A stretch of DNA of 64,000 nucleotides from Woeseiaceae bacterium (GTDB lineage: Bacteria > Pseudomonadota > Gammaproteobacteria > Steroidobacterales > Woeseiaceae): contig JANQMR010000025.1 of NCBI GenBank assembly GCA_028279985.1, forward strand, positions 28,104 to 92,103, read 5' to 3'. Positions 16,057 through 24,800 of the stretch are shown in pieces. The notes under the pieces were generated by a model. That model ran no database searches. It was not told the DNA's origin and saw nothing but the letters and a program-made list of their open reading frames with translations. The first letter of the stretch is position 1. Each line of letters begins with the position of its first letter. The position numbers were made by a program, and so were the translations under genes.

Positions 16057-18927
16057 ATGTTCCAGCAAAAAAGGCAGAGCGCAGTTCCAGCAACGCTGCT
16101 CGCGCTAATCTTCGTCAGCGGTAACGCCCTGGCACAGAATAACGACAACGATGACGATATAGAGGCTCTCGACGAGATCGTCGTAACGGGCACGCGCATC
16201 AAAGGCGCGGCGATTACGTCGCATGGCCTGACAATCACGCGTGAAGAAATCGATGCTCGCGGTTTCAACAGTATCGAGGACGTTCTCGCCTCGCTGCCGC
16301 AGAATTTCAGTAGCGTCAATTCGGCGACCACGAGCCTGGGTACGGATAATCCGACCGGAAGCATTGCCCAGTCCACTCGGCTCCAGGGCGAGGGACTGGC
16401 CAACCTGCGCGGCCTTGGCGAGTCGAACGTACTCATTCTCGTCAACGGGCGCCGGCAGGCGACATCGAGCGGCGCCGAGATCCAGTCGCTCGGGGTAGTC
16501 AGCGGCGCCAATGTGAATTCCATCCCGTTTTCGGCGATCGAGCGTGTCGAGATCATACTCGACGGCGCCAGCGCGCTTTACGGAGCCGATGCCATCGGCG
16601 GTGTCATCAACTTCATCCTGCGCAGGGACTACTCGGGTTTCGAGATCTCGGCGCGACACGAAAGCGCCGAGAATGGCGGTGACAGCAATCGTTACAGTGC
16701 GAGTTTCGGCCACACCTGGGATACGGGCAATGTGACCATCAACGGTAGCTGGACGGATACCGAGCCGACCCCCGCCGCCAAAGCGGGATTCACCACGCTT
16801 AATCGAGTGGACATCGGCGGCGTCGACGGTCGCACAACCGGGTCGCCCGGCGCCATCCGGGGCGTTGGTCCGCAGGACTTCGCTCCCTACGGTTACCTGC
16901 GACCCGACGACGACGGCACGACGCCCCTGACTGCGGACGATATCAATGGAATCAGCGGCCGCCTGATCCAGGTGCCCGCCCGCCTCGTTGAAAACATTCC
17001 CATATACCTGGGTGCGGACAACGAGAAGCTCGCGTTTTCGCTCTCGTACCAACAGCAACTGAGCGGCGATTCGCTCGAGTTCTACTCGGATGTCCAGTAC
17101 TCCGAGGACGAGACGGAATCGGTTTCCCATCGGATGCCCTGGATTTCTGGCGGCTTCACGCCGTTTGGGTTTCCGCCCGACGTCGTCATCCCGACGAGCA
17201 ACGCATTCAACGATACCGGCATCGATCTTGCCGTCGGGTCGACGCTCTACCAGGAAGCCCTTCGCGGTCAAATTCCGTTGTCGGAAAACCGAACCAGCGA
17301 CGAACGGCTCGGCGTCGTTGCCGGCCTGATTTACAGGCCCAACGACAACTGGACCATCGACTTCAGCGGCGGCATCAACGAAGTCGAGTCGAGCTACGAG
17401 AACAGCATGCCGAATCTCGACTTCGATGCGCTGCAGTTGCTGGCAAACAGCTCCGACCCGAACGTCGCCTTCAACCCGTTCGGTAACGGCACTGCGCAGA
17501 ACGATCTCAGCTCGGCGATCGTCACCGGTCCAAGCATTGACAGTCTGACGGCGCCGACGAAATCGAAGACCGAGACCTGGCTGCTGACGGCCGAAGGGGC
17601 GCTGTTCTCGATTCCGGGCGGCGATGTGCGAGTTGCTGTAGGCACCGAGTACCGGGACGAGAGCATGAATCTTCACGACGATTTTCTCGTGACGTCCGGA
17701 GACCAGTCGCAATCCTCGTTCGCCACGACCAGTCCGTCCCGTTCATTGTGGGCAGGGTTCATCGAAGCCAATATTCCGCTCGTCGGCGAAGGCAATCGCA
17801 AGTCCGGCATCTACTCGCTGGCGCTCAACCTTGCCGGCCGGCTGGACAGCTACGAAGGCAAGGCATCCACCCCGACTACCGAGATCAACAACCGGTTTGA
17901 AGAGTTCAGTCCGAAAGCCGGTCTCGTCTGGAACCCGGTTGAGCGCTTGAAGATTCGCGGCAACTGGACTCAAGCGTTTCGTGCGCCGACGATGACGCAT
18001 ATGTTCCAGGCAGATCGTCTGATTTCATTGTACCCGCCAGAATGGTTCTACTTCAGGGGCCCGAACGCGGACCCGTTCCTCCCGCCGGGGCCGAATCCTC
18101 CCTACGGCGTAGGGCCTGCCGAGATCGAGATACGCCGAGGACCGAACAACGGGCTCGAGGGGGAGACCTCCGAGTCCTGGTCGGTCGGGTTCGACTGGAC
18201 ACCGGCTTTCCTGGAGTCCGCCTTCCTGAGCGTCAACTACAACAACACGGAAATCTCGAATCAGTTCCAGACCACCTTGGCCATCCTGTTCGACGACCAG
18301 ATCTGGGTGGATGGCGGTTTCGGTCCGGAGGGGCCGATGGGCAGCGTGCGGCGTAACGAGGCAGGCTATATCACGGCGCTGTCTTCGATTCCGATCAACA
18401 TCAACGGCACCAATAGCGAATCGGTGGATTACCGGGCCGGCTTCAGCCTCGATTCATCGGCCCTGGGACGACTCGATTTCCACTGGTCGGCAACGCAGAC
18501 CCTGAAAACCGAACGCAACATTCTCGGGACCATCGATCGGCGGGACGGCACGGACCTCGGCTTGCCCAGATGGGTGCACCAGGCATCGGTCGTCTGGCAC
18601 CGCGACAATTACAGCATGGCGTTCGCCGCCAATCATACGGACAGCTACGACAACATCGGCGGCGTCGGACAGATCCTGTTCATGAGGCCGCGCGATGTCT
18701 ATGCCCAGGGACTCGCGGAGAAAGTCGATTCGTACACGACCTTCGACCTGACCGGGCGCTACGAGTTCGAGAACCTCGGTCTCGAGGTATCCGCCGGTGT
18801 GATCAACCTGACGGACGAAGATTTTCCGTACTACAACAATTCGAATAGTGCGCCGTTCGACATGCAGCGCATCGATCCCAAGGGCCGCCGCATCTTCGTC
18901 AACCTCCGCTTGAACTTCGATTACTGA
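16057..18927 (+). CDS. TonB-dependent receptor, oligopeptide/siderophore-type plug
   Basis: 956-residue outer-membrane receptor with a signal peptide (cleavage near ALAQ), a TonB-box region DEIVVTGTRIKG at about residues 38-50, a plug (SIEDVLASLPQNF; NLRGLGESNVLILVNGRR; IERVEIILDGASALYGADA; GGVINFILRRDYSGFE) and a barrel that ends NLRLNFDY with a terminal aromatic. It starts at ATG 16057 after GGGGGAAAAG. It lies 116 bases after the histidine kinase and 23 before the TlpA-like lipoprotein, so it may belong to the two-component operon. The substrate cannot be deduced; the receptor type is frequent in carbohydrate- and peptide-using marine Gammaproteobacteria. Confidence 0.93.
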   Translation: MFQQKRQSAVPATLLALIFVSGNALAQNNDNDDDIEALDEIVVTGTRIKGAAITSHGLTITREEIDARGFNSIEDVLASLPQNFSSVNSATTSLGTDNPTGSIAQSTRLQGEGLANLRGLGESNVLILVNGRRQATSSGAEIQSLGVVSGANVNSIPFSAIERVEIILDGASALYGADAIGGVINFILRRDYSGFEISARHESAENGGDSNRYSASFGHTWDTGNVTINGSWTDTEPTPAAKAGFTTLNRVDIGGVDGRTTGSPGAIRGVGPQDFAPYGYLRPDDDGTTPLTADDINGISGRLIQVPARLVENIPIYLGADNEKLAFSLSYQQQLSGDSLEFYSDVQYSEDETESVSHRMPWISGGFTPFGFPPDVVIPTSNAFNDTGIDLAVGSTLYQEALRGQIPLSENRTSDERLGVVAGLIYRPNDNWTIDFSGGINEVESSYENSMPNLDFDALQLLANSSDPNVAFNPFGNGTAQNDLSSAIVTGPSIDSLTAPTKSKTETWLLTAEGALFSIPGGDVRVAVGTEYRDESMNLHDDFLVTSGDQSQSSFATTSPSRSLWAGFIEANIPLVGEGNRKSGIYSLALNLAGRLDSYEGKASTPTTEINNRFEEFSPKAGLVWNPVERLKIRGNWTQAFRAPTMTHMFQADRLISLYPPEWFYFRGPNADPFLPPGPNPPYGVGPAEIEIRRGPNNGLEGETSESWSVGFDWTPAFLESAFLSVNYNNTEISNQFQTTLAILFDDQIWVDGGFGPEGPMGSVRRNEAGYITALSSIPININGTNSESVDYRAGFSLDSSALGRLDFHWSATQTLKTERNILGTIDRRDGTDLGLPRWVHQASVVWHRDNYSMAFAANHTDSYDNIGGVGQILFMRPRDVYAQGLAEKVDSYTTFDLTGRYEFENLGLEVSAGVINLTDEDFPYYNNSNSAPFDMQRIDPKGRRIFVNLRLNFDY

Positions 18928-18950
18928 GCCTATCCGACGTGAGTGAAACA

Positions 18951-20159
18951 ATGTGGTACAGACATGTCTTGCTTGTCGCGTTAATCGTACTTGGCGCCTG
19001 CGCCCGGACAGAGGCGCCGACGGCATACAGCATCAGCGGCGATATCAGCGAACGGACAATGACCGGTACGTTCGAGATTTCGACCGTGCCGGGACGCATC
19101 GGGCTTACGGTGCCCCTGCTCACACTGCGAATTGAGAATGGGGTCATCGATGTGAGCCTTGCCGCGGGCGATCCGGAAGTGGCGTGGCTGGCGGTGAAGG
19201 ACGATGACGGCCGCTATATCGGACAGTCGCAGTTCGTACTGGAGCCCGGCAATTTCACGATCACGACGACAGGGCCGCACAACGAAATCAAGGTGCGGGG
19301 GGATGGGCCTCTCAACAACGAGCTGTTCTATTCCTGGCAGGACGAGCCGGAGTACATCGAACTCACCGACAGGCGGAGCTCGCTTTATCGACAGTTCGCC
19401 GATATGCAAGCGGCCGGGGAGACCGAAGAAGCGTTGAACGCGTTTTACAAAGACGAGATCGCGCCGGTCGATAAGGCAGCGACGAGCTTCGAGCGCGACG
19501 CAATGGCCGCAATCGTGTCCGACGACAGTCGGCCGCTGCTCGCGCTCCTGGCGATCACACGCGGAGGCGCGCTGTCTGCCGAGGAGGCTCTCTCTCGTCT
19601 CGATGAGCTGGAGGAGATACTCGGGGCTTCCGAAGTCGCGGAGCGATATCGCGCCCGCGTGGCCGCTTTTACCCAGCTTCATGAGAACAGTGCGAGTTTC
19701 GGCATCGGTTCCGAAGCCGTCGATTTTACCTTGCCCACGCTCGCCGGCGACTCTGTGACCTTGTCGGAAGTTCTGGCACGAAACGAACTCGTGTTGCTCG
19801 AGTTCTGGGCCGTCTGGTGCGCGCCGTGTCGCGCGGAGATTCCGTACATGAAGCGCGCCTATGCCGAGTTCTCCAACGAGGGCTTCGAGATCATATCGGT
19901 CACGCTGGATGAGGACCGCGAGGACTGGGAGATCTTGTCCATCGAGGAAGACATCCCCTGGTACAACGCCGGCGACCTGCTGGCATACGAAAGCCCGGTC
20001 ATCAAGGATTATGGCGTAGTGGGACTTCCCAAGAACTACCTCGTCAATCGCGACATGGAGATAGTCGCCATAGACCTGCGTCAGGAAGCGCTCGGCCAGA
20101 CGCTCGCCGAGCACTTCGGCCGTCCCGAATTGATGGGCAAAATTGACAGACAGAACTGA
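18951..20159 (+). CDS. TlpA/ResA-like thiol-disulfide oxidoreductase lipoprotein
   Basis: 402-residue periplasmic protein with a lipoprotein signal peptide (LIVLGAC, Cys 17), an N-terminal DUF4369-like beta domain (about residues 30-120), a helical middle and a C-terminal thioredoxin fold with the redox motif WCAPCR (about residue 285) and the cis-proline loop (VVGLPKNYLV). It resembles proteins more typical of Bacteroidetes that sit beside TBDRs. ATG 18951 is preferred over GTG 18939 because it starts the signal peptide directly. The 3' end runs into a short imperfect repeat around 20138-20180 (ATTGACAGAC-like). Role inferred: reducing or maintaining cysteines in periplasmic partners of the preceding receptor. 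Confidence 0.88.
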   Translation: MWYRHVLLVALIVLGACARTEAPTAYSISGDISERTMTGTFEISTVPGRIGLTVPLLTLRIENGVIDVSLAAGDPEVAWLAVKDDDGRYIGQSQFVLEPGNFTITTTGPHNEIKVRGDGPLNNELFYSWQDEPEYIELTDRRSSLYRQFADMQAAGETEEALNAFYKDEIAPVDKAATSFERDAMAAIVSDDSRPLLALLAITRGGALSAEEALSRLDELEEILGASEVAERYRARVAAFTQLHENSASFGIGSEAVDFTLPTLAGDSVTLSEVLARNELVLLEFWAVWCAPCRAEIPYMKRAYAEFSNEGFEIISVTLDEDREDWEILSIEEDIPWYNAGDLLAYESPVIKDYGVVGLPKNYLVNRDMEIVAIDLRQEALGQTLAEHFGRPELMGKIDRQN

Positions 20160-20205
20160 CAGACAAAATTGACGACAGACGTCCGGGCGTCTATCGTCCG
20201 GCCGC

Positions 20206-20514
20206 ATGAGCGCGACCGAGCACGCCGGCCATGACGACGGTAGACGGGAAGCCCCGTTCCGGTTTCGGCAATCGACGATGCACAGGACGGATTGCTTCGA
20301 CTGGCTGCGGAATCGGCGGGACCACCGGCAGGTCGTCAGGGCCGCGTTACCGCTCGGCGAAGGAATCGTTCTGGATCCGTTTGCGGGCGCCGGCTCCACA
20401 CTGGCTGCCTGCAACGCCATCGGCTACGACAGTATCGGGATCGAGAAGGACAGCGATTATTATCGGATTGCCGTAGACGCTATTCCAAAGCTGACGGCGC
20501 TTGGCGACAACTGA
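20206..20514 (+). pseudogene. Internally deleted DNA methyltransferase
   Basis: 102-residue frame that joins two distant parts of a beta-class DNA methyltransferase. The first part, DCFDWLRNRR, resembles the segment that precedes the catalytic DPPY motif. The next residues jump straight to RQVVRAALPLGEG, DPFAGAGSTLAACNAIGYDS and an IEKDSDYY helix, the AdoMet-binding motif I region found near the C-terminus. The catalytic motif IV and the target recognition domain are absent, so it cannot methylate DNA. The join is in frame, which fits a clean deletion of roughly 500-700 bases. The parent family is recalled from general knowledge, not aligned here. Confidence 0.7.
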
Positions 20515-20562
20515 CCGCGTCCACCGGGTGTCCTGTCCGGTTGGGTGTCTACGGATACTTTC

Positions 20563-22164
20563 CTACGGATGCTCGTTCGACATCGGAACGAGACGTGCGC
20601 CGAGATCGGGATCCGCCATGTCCATGTCGAACGGGATCATCGGGCGCTGGATGCGCTCGTACGGGAGACGTTCGAGATCCTGGTCTACGCCGCCCGGGGT
20701 CAGCGCCATCAGCCAGCCGCCCCGCATGTCGTACAACTCGGGGACCAGGTAGCCGATTTTGACGATGACGATGTCGGTCTCCCGGGGATTCAGGCCCAGG
20801 CGGGCGAAGTCCGACTCGTAGTGATACGGCTTGCGCTTGCGGGTGACGATGACGTCGATACTCCCGACCCGGACGACGACTTCGATCTCGGCGTCCGGGT
20901 CCTCCTCGGAAACGGATTGGATGACGCCCGAAAGCTGCACCGGCGGCGAGTAACGATCGTCCACCCGCGCGCCGGCCGGCCTGTCGATCCTGCCGCCGAC
21001 GCCGATTTCCAGCGCAAGATCGGCAAACTCCCGGTCGGGAATCGACGCGTAAATGACCGACGGGCCATCCGCGGACTGAAACTCCGGCCGTTGCAACAAC
21101 TCGGCCAGCGTCCAGGTTACGTCGCCCGCCCCGCCCGCCGTGGGATTGTCGCCGGAGTCGCTGATCATGAACGGTTTGTCGTCGCTGGCGACCGCCGCGT
21201 CCAGCGCCTCGTGTAATGTCGCGACCGGGGCGACGAATTCGAATTCGTTTCTGACCGCCCAGAAACGGCCGGCCAGTTTCTCGGCGCCGGACACGACGTC
21301 CGCCTCGTCGTCGCCGACGACCATGACGACCGCATGGTTGCGCGGTTCGTCCGCCCACGGATATCCCACCCAGATTGCCGCGTCGATGACGTCGTCATAC
21401 GCCTCGACCTCCGGTATGAGTGCGTACAGACTCTTCGCCGGCTCGACCCGTGTGCTGGTCTTCTCGCCGGGCAGCAGAATCGGTACCGGAATCCATGCCT
21501 TGAACGCCGGCCGCCCCGCACCGCTTTCGAGCCGGTCGAGCAGATTCTCGAGCGCTCTTTGTTTCGACTCCAGCGCGTCCTCGTGCGGCGCCATGCGGTA
21601 ACAGGTGATCAGGTCGGACTCGGCCGCGAGTCGCCAGGAGACGTTGCCGTGCGAATCCATCGACGTCGATATCACGGTATCGTCGCCGACGACGCCGCGA
21701 ATTCGGGCGATCAGATCGCCCTCCGGATCGTCCAGGCCCTCTACGCTCATCGCGCCGTGCAGGTCCAGAAACAACCCGTCGTAGGGCAGGTCCCGCGCCA
21801 GCCGGTCGAGAGTCTCCTGCAGCAGGGTCTCATACGCCTCGCGGGTAACGATCCCGCCCGGTATGGCCTTGCCGGTCAGGGTCGGGAAGTAACGCGCTCT
21901 CGCCATCACCGGCGAATCGGGTGCATAGAAAGGGTAGGAAGTGAATATCTCGTCGCCGCGCTTGGCTCGAAACGCTTCCTCGTGCGTACGCGCCGGCGAA
22001 AACGTGCTCGATTCGATCGCGAGACCGGCGATGGCGACGCGGGGTAAGGTTTCCGGAGGCGCTTCGACTTTCGGTCCGTCTGTCCGCTCACCGCCGCGCT
22101 CACCGCCGTTGCAGGCCGACAGGCCCAGTACGAAAGCCATTGCCAGTAGTACGTGCTGTCTCAT
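20563..22164 (-). CDS. M81/MlrC-family metallopeptidase-like lipoprotein
   Basis: 533-residue member of the MlrC family (microcystin-degradation MlrC is the named member; most relatives have no known substrate). The signal peptide ends in LGLSAC, so it is probably a periplasmic lipoprotein, whereas many MlrC-like proteins are cytosolic. Visible landmarks are IAGLAIESSTFSP, LFLDLHGAMSVEG, STSMDSHGNVSWRL, TCYRMAPHEDALE, ISDSGDNPTAGGAGD and the C-terminal PGGVDQDL. The His/Asp residues in these are likely metal ligands. ATG 22164 overlaps the TGA of the CBM9-like gene by four bases; the frame is open further upstream but without a signal peptide. It is last in the GH85-GlcNAc operon. Function unknown. 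Confidence 0.85.
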   Translation of the reverse strand: MRQHVLLAMAFVLGLSACNGGERGGERTDGPKVEAPPETLPRVAIAGLAIESSTFSPARTHEEAFRAKRGDEIFTSYPFYAPDSPVMARARYFPTLTGKAIPGGIVTREAYETLLQETLDRLARDLPYDGLFLDLHGAMSVEGLDDPEGDLIARIRGVVGDDTVISTSMDSHGNVSWRLAAESDLITCYRMAPHEDALESKQRALENLLDRLESGAGRPAFKAWIPVPILLPGEKTSTRVEPAKSLYALIPEVEAYDDVIDAAIWVGYPWADEPRNHAVVMVVGDDEADVVSGAEKLAGRFWAVRNEFEFVAPVATLHEALDAAVASDDKPFMISDSGDNPTAGGAGDVTWTLAELLQRPEFQSADGPSVIYASIPDREFADLALEIGVGGRIDRPAGARVDDRYSPPVQLSGVIQSVSEEDPDAEIEVVVRVGSIDVIVTRKRKPYHYESDFARLGLNPRETDIVIVKIGYLVPELYDMRGGWLMALTPGGVDQDLERLPYERIQRPMIPFDMDMADPDLGARLVPMSNEHP

Positions 22165-22973
22165 TCGAATACGACCTCGCCCCACCGCTCGGGCAGGTGC
22201 ATGTTGACGATACCTTGAGGACTCCACACCCAGTTGTCCTCGGGATGTTCCTGCTCTTCGGGGTTCAGGCTCTCCGCAAGCGGCGTGCCGTGCGGCGGAA
22301 TCCGCACGTACCGTCCATCGACGATGTCGTGCCGCCATTCCACCCGCGAGAAATTGAATCGCCATCGATCGCCGGGGCTTGGCGGACAGGCGCCATGCGC
22401 ATGATATTCGGCGAGGCCTGCCCACGGAATCGCCACTTCGACCCGCCAGCCGCGGTCCGTGTCGCCGGGATCGTTCAGCGTGCCGTCGATGCGCACGCGG
22501 CGGACGAGCCCGTCGATGTTGCAACCGAGACGCGGCTTGCCGCCGTCCCCATAAGGCCTGGGCAGGCTCAACTCCCAGATGCTGCCGAGCGCATTGATCT
22601 CGAACTCATAGTAGTTGAGGCCGTCACAATCCGGGTCGATGAAGATCTCGAAGTTGTTGTCCATGAACATCACGGCGTTTTGCTCGGTGATCGTTCCCCA
22701 GATGTGCGGTTCCTCGAGATCGCCCTGCACATACAGGTACCGCGCGTCCCAGCCCATGCGAACCCGCGTCCGGAATCGGGGCTGCAAGTCGTCGCGGCCG
22801 GTGATGTCGACAAAGGCCTCGGACCAGGGCAACTCGTCCCACACCGGGTCCTGCCCGGACGCGGACAAGTCGATTGCGCGCGAGACTTGCCGGCATCGAT
22901 ACCGCCGGCGATCGTGACTGTTCCAATTGTCGTTCCAGTCGTCGTTCCAGTTGTCGTTCCAGTTGTCGGCCAT
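22161..22973 (-). CDS. CBM9-like carbohydrate-binding protein
   Basis: 270-residue protein built on a family-9-like carbohydrate-binding fold: DPVWDELPWSEAF, a WDARYLYVQGDLEEPHIW segment, then NFEIFIDPDCDGLNYYEFE and an IPWAGLAEY segment, with clustered tryptophans and acidic residues typical of the fold. No signal peptide is present. It opens with a low-complexity (DNWN)4 stretch made by a 12-base tandem repeat directly after the start. ATG 22973 is favoured because GGGAG lies 5 bases before it; an upstream GTG at 22979 is less likely. Sandwiched between a sodium-solute symporter and MlrC in the operon. Exact glycan and location unknown. Confidence 0.82.
   Translation of the reverse strand: MADNWNDNWNDDWNDNWNSHDRRRYRCRQVSRAIDLSASGQDPVWDELPWSEAFVDITGRDDLQPRFRTRVRMGWDARYLYVQGDLEEPHIWGTITEQNAVMFMDNNFEIFIDPDCDGLNYYEFEINALGSIWELSLPRPYGDGGKPRLGCNIDGLVRRVRIDGTLNDPGDTDRGWRVEVAIPWAGLAEYHAHGACPPSPGDRWRFNFSRVEWRHDIVDGRYVRIPPHGTPLAESLNPEEQEHPEDNWVWSPQGIVNMHLPERWGEVVFE
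22920..22967. repeat. 12-base tandem repeat, four units, in the CBM9-like gene
   Basis: Four contiguous 12-base units (minus-strand unit GACAACTGGAAC, one or two changes in two units) encoding DNWN-DNWN-DDWN-DNWN within six bases of the start codon. Because 12 is a multiple of three, unit gain or loss keeps the frame. Confidence 0.9.
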
Positions 22974-22985
22974 GAACACTCCCGC

Positions 22986-24800
22986 CTAGTCGTTGAAGCG
23001 CAGCAGCACGATACCGCCTGCCGCGACGATAGCGACGCCCGTCATCGCCGCTGCCACGACGGTTTCGCCGTAAAGCCAGGACCCGGTTGCGAACAATACG
23101 CCGTAAACGGCGGTGCAGCCCAGCAGCATGCACAACAAGCCGCGCGGAATGTTGACCGGCGACTCGACCGGCCTGACACCGTCCCGATCCAGGCTGGCGT
23201 AGACGTGTCGCCAGCCGGGCCCCCCGGGGTTGGTACGCGCGCAGAACGACTTCAGGGTTTCGATGTCCGCCGGCGGCGTCAGGAACGCGGCGGCAAGCCA
23301 GCACGCCGTGGTAATCCCGACGCCGACCAACAGTTCCTGCCAACCCGCCAGCCCGAAGTCGTTGAGCTTCAGGGTCAGCGCAACGACGAAGGACACGATC
23401 ATCGCGACGATCTCACTCACGGCATTGATGCGCCACCAGAACCAACGCAAGATGAACAACAGCCCGGTGCCCGCGCCGATCTGCAACATGATCTCGAAGC
23501 CCTGCAGTGCGTTCGACAACTGCAGGGCCAGCAGGCCGGCCACGACCATCATCAGTACCGTCGCCGCGCGGCCCACGAATACCTGTTCGCGCTCGCTCGC
23601 CTGTGTCCGCACGAAGCGGCGGTAGAAGTCGTGCACGACGTAGGACGAACCCCAGTTCAGGTGCGTGGAAATCGTCGAAACGTAGGCAGCGAGCAAGGAC
23701 GCGATGACCAGGCCCAGCCACCCGTGCGGCAGCACGCGCTGCAACATCGCCGGATACGCGAGATCGTCGTTGACGATCGACGCATCGGCCGCGGGGAAGG
23801 CTTTGGCGATACTCGCTAGGTCCGGAAAGACGATGAGCGAACACAGGGCCACGATGATCCACGGCCAGGGGCGAAGGCCGTAATACAGTGCGGTGAACAG
23901 GAGCACGGCCGCGCGGGCATGTTTCTCGTCCCTGGCCGCGAGCATGCGCTGCGCGACGTAACCGCCGCCGCCGGGCTCCGCGCTCGGGTACCAGACGCTC
24001 CACCATTGCACGGCGATCGGTATCAGGAGCACGGACACGAACAGGTTGATGCTCTCCTGCGTGTACGCGCCGTCCGCGTCCCGCACGAGCTGCGGCAGGA
24101 ACGACAGGCTGTGCTCGAGCTCCGGCGCCGCGCGCAAGGCCGCGATCCCGCCGATCTCGGGGGCCTGCAGCGCAAAAACCGCCGCCGCGACGGCGCCGAC
24201 CATCGACAGCGCAAACAGGAAAAAGTCGGACAGCAGGACGGCCCGCAATCCGCCCAGCGTGGCTATCGTTACCGTGACCAGCGACGCCCATATCAGGGAG
24301 TTCACCGGCGACAAGCCGAGCATGATCCCGCCGATCTTGATCGCCGCGAGCGACACGGTCGCCATGATCGTGACGTTGAAAAAAAAGCCGAGATACAAGG
24401 CCCGAAATCCGCGCAGGAATGCCGCGGACTTGCCGCTGTAACGCAGCTCGTAGAACTCGATGTCGGTGACGACCCCGGACCTTCGCCAGAGCCGCGCATA
24501 AACGAAGACCGTCAGCATGCCCGTCAACAGGAAGGCCCACCACACCCAGTTTCCGGAAACCCCGTTCTTGCGCACGATGTCGGTCACGAGGTTGGGCGTG
24601 TCGGCCGAAAACGTCGTCGCGACCATTGAAATGCCGAGCAGCCACCACGGCATGTTCCTGCCGGACAGAAAAAACTCGGTGGAACCGCTCCCGGCCCGGC
24701 GCGCGCTGTACAGGCCGATACCCAGGGTTACGGCGAACGTCGCCGCGATGACGGCCCAGTCGAGGGTCGAAAGCTGCACGGACGAAAACACGCCGTTCAT
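22986..24800 (-). CDS. Sodium:solute symporter (SSS family)
   Basis: 604-residue integral inner-membrane transporter with about 14 predicted helices. SSS landmarks include the first-helix segment (DWAVIAATFAVTLGIGLY), FFLSGRNMPWWLLGISMVAT, SADTPNLVTDIVRKNG and a YVSTISTHLNWGSSYVVHDFYRR stretch matching the family's sodium-site helix 8 region. It overlaps nagA by four bases (ATGA) and is followed after 12 bases by the CBM9-like gene. The operon context suggests import of GlcNAc, a GlcNAc-containing disaccharide or another amino-sugar product released by the GH85 enzyme; the substrate is inferred from neighbours only. Confidence 0.92.
   Translation of the reverse strand: MNGVFSSVQLSTLDWAVIAATFAVTLGIGLYSARRAGSGSTEFFLSGRNMPWWLLGISMVATTFSADTPNLVTDIVRKNGVSGNWVWWAFLLTGMLTVFVYARLWRRSGVVTDIEFYELRYSGKSAAFLRGFRALYLGFFFNVTIMATVSLAAIKIGGIMLGLSPVNSLIWASLVTVTIATLGGLRAVLLSDFFLFALSMVGAVAAAVFALQAPEIGGIAALRAAPELEHSLSFLPQLVRDADGAYTQESINLFVSVLLIPIAVQWWSVWYPSAEPGGGGYVAQRMLAARDEKHARAAVLLFTALYYGLRPWPWIIVALCSLIVFPDLASIAKAFPAADASIVNDDLAYPAMLQRVLPHGWLGLVIASLLAAYVSTISTHLNWGSSYVVHDFYRRFVRTQASEREQVFVGRAATVLMMVVAGLLALQLSNALQGFEIMLQIGAGTGLLFILRWFWWRINAVSEIVAMIVSFVVALTLKLNDFGLAGWQELLVGVGITTACWLAAAFLTPPADIETLKSFCARTNPGGPGWRHVYASLDRDGVRPVESPVNIPRGLLCMLLGCTAVYGVLFATGSWLYGETVVAAAMTGVAIVAAGGIVLLRFND

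Noticed and set aside
16105..17712. 535-codon minus-strand frame inside the second TBDR
   Set aside because: Shadow of the receptor gene; composition is Arg/Val-rich with no domain, while the plus strand has plug and barrel motifs.
22165..22524. N-terminal extension of the MlrC-like frame
   Set aside because: The 120 extra codons are Arg-rich, overlap the CBM9-like gene and would bury the lipoprotein signal; ATG 22164 with the ATGA overlap is more natural.
22140..23819. 559-codon plus-strand frame over the CBM9-like and symporter genes
   Set aside because: Antisense shadow produced by high GC; the apparent VVPVVVP run is the complement of the DNWN repeat.
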